The notes under the pieces were generated by a model, which was not told the origin of the DNA, ran no database searches, and saw only the letters and a list, made by a program, of their open reading frames with translations. 12,142 nucleotides of DNA from an uncultured Desulfovibrio sp. (GTDB lineage: Bacteria; Desulfobacterota; Desulfovibrionia; Desulfovibrionales; Desulfovibrionaceae): positions 1 to 12,142 of the forward strand of contig URHE01000056.1 of NCBI GenBank assembly GCA_900547595.1, read 5' to 3'. Positions within the stretch are counted from its first letter, which is position 1; every line of letters begins with the position of its first letter. Of the stretch, positions 9,162-12,142 are shown piece by piece. The position numbers and the translations under genes were made by a program.

Positions 9162-10258
9162 GCGGACGGGGCAAAGTCACCTTGGCGGACGTGGCCGAAA
9201 AGTCGGGCTTTTCGCTGGCAACGGTTTCCATGATCCTCGGCGGCCGCACGGACATGGCCTTTGCGCCGCAGACCGTGGCCCAGGTGCGCGAGGCCGCCGC
9301 CAGCCTGAGCTACGCCGCGCCGCGCCGCAGCAGGGGGCGCCTGGGCGCCGGGCGCGTGCTCATCATCTGCCCCAATGTGGGCAACCCCTATTATGCCACC
9401 ATGATCCAGGCCATCCAGCAGGGGGCCGCCGCCGCGGGCCTGTCCACGCTCATCGAGACCACCTACCGCGACAGAAAGGCCGAGGAGCGCCTGCTCGACG
9501 AAGCCGCGCGCTCCGACCTTGCGGGCCTGATCTTCACCATGCTGCCGCAATGCGTGGAGCTTGCCGAACGCGTCAGCCGCCTCAAGCCGCTGGTGGTCAT
9601 CGGCGACCGCACCATCAGCCTGAATGTGGACACGGTGGAACTCAACAATTATGAAGCCGGGCTCGCGCTCGGGCGGCACATGACCGGCCTGGGGCATCGC
9701 CATGCGGCCTATCTCTCCACACCGCTGAACGCCGCCAATTCCGCGCGCGTGCGCCGTCTGGAGGGGGTGGAGGCCGCGTTTGCCGAGGTGGGGGGAACGG
9801 TGCTGGTAAAGACCGTGGACGTGACGCCGGAGACCGAGCTCGGGAATATCTCCATCGAGCATGCGGTGGGGCGGGACCTGGCGCGGCAGTGTCTGGAGGT
9901 GCCCGGCCTGACGGCGCTCATGGCCGTGAACGACATGGTGGCCTACGGCGCGCTCGACGCCGTGGCCGAGGCCGGAAAGCGCGTGCCGGAGGAATACAGC
10001 GTCTGCGGCTTTGACAATATCTTCCCCTCGGGCTTCCAGACCGTGGGCCTGACCACCGTGGAGCACCATCTCATTGAAAAAAGCCGCAATGCCTTTGAGA
10101 TACTGCGCGGCAGGATATTCGGCTCCACGCCCGCTGCCAGCGTGACGCGGGTGGAATACAGCCACCATCTGGTGCTGCGCGCGTCCACCGGTCCGGCACG
10201 GGATGCGGGCGTCATGCCCCCGGGCGGCGCCGGAGCGGACACGCCCGGGCGGACATAG
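9158..10258 (+). CDS. LacI-family transcriptional regulator
   Basis: A 366-residue one-component regulator. The N-terminal LacI helix-turn-helix is clear (VTLADVAEKSGFSLATVSMI, 7-26), followed by a hinge-like LSYAAPRRSRGRL near residues 50-62. The effector domain (about 65-345) has periplasmic-binding-protein features: NPYYATMIQAIQ, LIFTM, VVIGDR, a LGHRHAAYLS strand, LTALMAVNDMVAYGAL and VCGFDNI. The last 20 residues are Pro/Gly-rich. The start is GTG with GGGGGG upstream; no in-frame ATG precedes it with a ribosome site. It is divergent from the MHS transporter with operator-like dyads between, so the transporter and itself are likely targets; the ligand may be the transported compound. Its stop codon lies inside a long inverted repeat. 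Confidence 0.95.
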   Translation: MSGRGKVTLADVAEKSGFSLATVSMILGGRTDMAFAPQTVAQVREAAASLSYAAPRRSRGRLGAGRVLIICPNVGNPYYATMIQAIQQGAAAAGLSTLIETTYRDRKAEERLLDEAARSDLAGLIFTMLPQCVELAERVSRLKPLVVIGDRTISLNVDTVELNNYEAGLALGRHMTGLGHRHAAYLSTPLNAANSARVRRLEGVEAAFAEVGGTVLVKTVDVTPETELGNISIEHAVGRDLARQCLEVPGLTALMAVNDMVAYGALDAVAEAGKRVPEEYSVCGFDNIFPSGFQTVGLTTVEHHLIEKSRNAFEILRGRIFGSTPAASVTRVEYSHHLVLRASTGPARDAGVMPPGGAGADTPGRT

Positions 10259-10321
10259 GGCATTTTGCCGGGGAAACCATCAGCACGACAGATATTTTCC
10301 TCGGAAAATGCCCCATGTCCG
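10250..10321. repeat. Long inverted repeat spanning the lacI-type stop codon
   Basis: Arms at 10250-10276 and 10296-10321 pair over about 26 positions with two mismatches and one bulge, around a 19-base loop. The left arm begins CGGACATAGGGCATTTT and contains the TAG stop (10256-10258); the complement of the right arm begins CGGACATGGGGCATTTT. No U-tract follows on either strand, so it is not a standard terminator, though it could still block readthrough or protect the 3' end. Confidence 0.8.
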
Positions 10322-10328
10322 GCCTGAC

Positions 10329-10348
10329 GGGGCGCGGAGCGGCGCCCC
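10329..10348. terminator. GC-rich hairpin between convergent genes
   Basis: GGGGCGC (10329-10335) pairs with GCGCCCC (10342-10348) around six bases. It lies between the convergent lacI-type and flavoprotein genes. A poor U-tract makes terminator function uncertain; on the minus strand it is preceded by a GGGAA/TTCCC stem with a T-run in its loop. Confidence 0.35.
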
Positions 10349-10385
10349 GCGGCGGGAAAAACGCGCGTTCCCGTTCCGCCCGGTC

Positions 10386-11009
10386 TCAGCGGATGAAGTT
10401 CGTCGCCTGCCACGGCTCCGGCGTGGGCGGCATGATGCCCGCGGCTTTGCCTGCGGCGATGCACTTGAGCAGCCAGGCCATATTGTCGCCCAGGGTGCGC
10501 ATGGTCTGGAGCCCCTCCGCATCCTGCGCGGCCTCTTCGGGGGCGTTGCCGTGGATGGAGTTCCAGTACTGGGAGGCCACCACGGGCATGCGGGCGATGG
10601 TGAAGTACTTGTTCAGCCGGTCAAAGGAGGCGCTGGCGCCCCCGCGGCGGCAGCTCACCACGCAGGCGGCGGGCTTGAAGGCGTAGGGCGCGGCCTTGAG
10701 AAAGAACACCCGGTCCAGAAAGGCGCACAGCGTGGCGTTGGGCCCGGCGTAATAGACCGGGGAGCCGACGATGAGGCCGTCGGCCGCGCGCAGCAGGTCG
10801 ATGCCCTCGTTGACCGGATCGTCCTTGAAGATGCAATACCCGGTTTCCCTGCATTTGCCGCAGGCGATGCAGCCGCGCACGGCCTTGCTGCCCACCTGGA
10901 GAAGCGTCGTCTGCACACCGTTTTTTTCCAGTTGCCGCGCCGCCTCGTTGAGGGCCGTCCAGGTGCAGCCCTTGGGATGCGGGCTTCCGTTGACAAGCAG
11001 GACGTTCAT
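10386..11009 (-). CDS. Iron-sulfur flavoprotein-type NAD(P)H-dependent reductase
   Basis: A 207-residue flavodoxin-fold protein. The FMN phosphate loop is VNGSPHPKG (6-14) and the second flavin loop VGSPVYYAGP (81-90). Cys47-x2-Cys50-x2-Cys53-x5-Cys59 (in GCIACGKCRETGYC) exactly fits the compact CX2CX2CX4-7C motif of archaeal and bacterial iron-sulfur flavoproteins, so a [4Fe-4S] cluster next to FMN is likely. The KDD after the last Cys is also typical of this reductase group. Cytosolic, no signal peptide. The start is supported by AAGGAGG. It lies 134 bases downstream of the WcbI-type gene with its own predicted promoter. Physiological partners are not shown; oxygen or ROS detoxification and quinone or nitro reduction are family possibilities. 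Confidence 0.88.
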   Translation of the reverse strand: MNVLLVNGSPHPKGCTWTALNEAARQLEKNGVQTTLLQVGSKAVRGCIACGKCRETGYCIFKDDPVNEGIDLLRAADGLIVGSPVYYAGPNATLCAFLDRVFFLKAAPYAFKPAACVVSCRRGGASASFDRLNKYFTIARMPVVASQYWNSIHGNAPEEAAQDAEGLQTMRTLGDNMAWLLKCIAAGKAAGIMPPTPEPWQATNFIR

Positions 11010-11114
11010 GGCAGCCTCCTTCTGTGCTGGCGTTGAGATGCTTTTGCGTCGATGACACGCCTGTACTGTGTGGGCACAACATGCCGTTTCCGGCGGTTTT
11101 CCGTGGGGAGCGCA

Positions 11115-11143
11115 AGTATAGGGCAGACGCGGCGGGGGCGCAA
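11115..11143 (-). promoter_or_regulatory. Predicted promoter for the 10386 flavoprotein gene
   Basis: On the minus strand TATACT (11115-11120), 5/6 for a -10, is 17 bases downstream of TTGCGC (11138-11143), a weak -35. The -35 abuts the stop codon of the WcbI-type gene. The leader would be about 100 nt. Confidence 0.4.
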
Positions 11144-11998
11144 TCAGCGGGAGGCGGAGGCGGCCCGGGCGGCGCCCATGCCGCGCAGAAAGCTCACCAG
11201 GTCCCGCACCTTGTTGGCCCGGCAGGAAAGATAGGCGGCGGTATATTCCTGATGGGTGAGGCTCGTCCCGAATACCGGATAGCGGCGTCCTTTTGTCGCA
11301 AAGGGCAGGCCGAGCAGGGGGCCGAGCGCCGGGTGCAGCGGCAGCCAGAAATCTTCCTGCGGATGAACATAGGCGCGGCGCGCGCTTTCGGGGAGCGGGC
11401 CCAGGCCGAGCAGGCGCAGCAGTTGTTCCGCCACATGGAAGAGCAGGACGCGGCCCGGATGGTTGACGGTGACGAAGAGCTGCTCCCCGCGCCAGCGTTC
11501 GCGCAGCAGGGCGGCGCAATGGATGGGGTCGTCCGCCTCCTTGGCCTCTTCGCGGGCAAGGGAATCTTCGGCCACGGCCGCCACATCGCCCATCAGGGCC
11601 GGATCGCCGCGCAGGTAGAGACGGAGCGCGTCGTCCGGCGCAAGGCCGCGCCCCAGCAGGCATTCCAGCAGGCTGTCCGCGAAGTCGATGCCCTGAAAGG
11701 CATTGGTCCAGAAGGGCCAGTAGCCCTTGAAAAAGAGATTGGGCAGGATGACGGCCCGGCAGGAGGGGGAAAGGCGCGGCAAAAGCCGTTCCGTGGAGAG
11801 CTCGCCCCAGCGCGGGGCCAGGCGCTGATGCAGGAAGAGGCCGCAGGCCGCGAGATCGCGCTCCGCCACTTCCTCGCGCGTGTAATTGCGCAACTGGCGG
11901 ATGCGGAACAGCCGGGCAAAGGCGGGCGTGTTTTCCAGCAGCGGGCGCAGGGCGTCACCCTGGCAGTTGGCGTGCAGGATGCAGAGTGTTTTTGCCAT
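11144..11998 (-). CDS. WcbI-type polysaccharide biosynthesis (putative acetyltransferase) protein
   Basis: A 284-residue protein opening with a short strand and the HANCQG motif (9-14), the signature of WcbI-type proteins. The founding WcbI of Burkholderia capsule synthesis binds coenzyme A and is thought to acetylate a capsule sugar. Other features are the FLHQRL segment, ILPNLFFKGYWPFW (84-97) and FVTVNHPGRVLLFHVAEQLL, which agree with the family layout. No signal peptide or membrane helix. The ATG at 11998 gives the expected short N-terminus, but no good ribosome site is visible in front (CACCTGCC), so translation may be weak. No glycosyltransferase or capsule genes are visible alongside. 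The upstream 60 bases end in the second copy of the multi-hairpin repeat, which may carry or displace its promoter. Confidence 0.8.
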   Translation of the reverse strand: MAKTLCILHANCQGDALRPLLENTPAFARLFRIRQLRNYTREEVAERDLAACGLFLHQRLAPRWGELSTERLLPRLSPSCRAVILPNLFFKGYWPFWTNAFQGIDFADSLLECLLGRGLAPDDALRLYLRGDPALMGDVAAVAEDSLAREEAKEADDPIHCAALLRERWRGEQLFVTVNHPGRVLLFHVAEQLLRLLGLGPLPESARRAYVHPQEDFWLPLHPALGPLLGLPFATKGRRYPVFGTSLTHQEYTAAYLSCRANKVRDLVSFLRGMGAARAASASR

Positions 11999-12058
11999 GG
12001 CAGGTGCCGTGCCGCGTTGGGAAGCCCGTCAGGCGCCCGGGAGCCTGTCGCGGCCCCC

Positions 12059-12142
12059 TAGTGTCTAATTGCAAAAATTCTGCGCAGAATTCCGCGAAGA
12101 ATTTTTGCAGGATCGTTCGCGAAAAAGCGTGGTTTTTCGCGA
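12059..12142 (+). mobile_element. MITE-like multi-hairpin repeat, second copy, cut by the window end
   Basis: Starts TAGTGTCTAATTGCAAAAATTC and follows the copy at 7364 base for base except near the left end (CTA for TCTC) and at two internal sites (12081, 12086). Those two changes turn AATTCCGCGCGGAATT into AATTCTGCGCAGAATT (12076-12091), preserving a perfect 16-bp palindrome. The TGCAAAAATTC stem and the 13-14-bp CGTTCGCGAAAAA stem are both present; the window ends in the latter's second arm. Same orientation as the first copy; lies 60 bases upstream of the WcbI-type gene. Confidence 0.75.

Noticed and set aside
9196..9214. CGAAAAG/CTTTTCG stem in the LacI-type HTH codons
   Set aside because: Only 7-bp arms in coding sequence, expected occasionally by chance.
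9029..10168. A 379-codon minus-strand frame opposite the LacI-type gene
   Set aside because: Shadow frame; the plus strand has the HTH and effector domain plus a strong promoter.
11024..12061. A 345-codon plus-strand frame opposite the WcbI-type gene
   Set aside because: Gln/Gly/Ala-rich shadow with no ribosome site; the minus frame carries the HANCQG motif.

Overview
The window is a GC-rich stretch of bacterial chromosome carrying ten protein genes and several unusual repeats. High GC, the gene styles and the protein sequences suggest a Desulfovibrio-like sulfate reducer (Desulfovibrionaceae). This is inference from composition and protein style; no 16S or diagnostic sulfate-reduction gene is present.

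Left part (1-5577), all on the minus strand: a secreted proline/lysine-rich protein that runs off the left edge; a 73-residue TraR/DksA-type zinc-finger regulator with a hairpin-rich leader; and a carB-carA operon for both subunits of carbamoyl phosphate synthetase. The operon has the large subunit first and a 4-base ATGA overlap. A perfect 35-bp palindrome (17-bp arms, one central base) lies inside the carB coding sequence.

Middle (5578-7517): a flavodoxin-fold reductase with a cysteine cluster (plus strand, divergent from carB) converges on a GpdQ/CpdA-type class III phosphodiesterase (minus strand), with a bidirectional terminator between them. Upstream of the phosphodiesterase is a 154-bp multi-hairpin repeat bounded by TAGTGT...ACACTA.

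Right part (7515-12142): an MHS-type major facilitator (minus) and a LacI-family repressor (plus) are divergent around a 314-bp AT-rich control region with several dyads. The repressor converges on a second small flavoprotein with a CX2CX2CX5C motif of the iron-sulfur flavoprotein type. Upstream of that is a WcbI-type polysaccharide-modification protein, and the window ends inside a second copy of the multi-hairpin repeat in the same orientation. The two repeat copies differ by paired substitutions that keep an internal palindrome intact, which suggests selection or mechanistic constraint on the folded form.

Likely working units: carBA supplies carbamoyl phosphate for pyrimidines and arginine. 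The LacI-type protein probably controls the divergent transporter, and the transporter may be functionally tied to the phosphodiesterase downstream of it. No complete new multi-gene system is evident. The most interesting unexplained signals are at DNA/RNA structure level: the repeat family, the intragenic carB palindrome, the lacI-end inverted repeat and the operator cluster.
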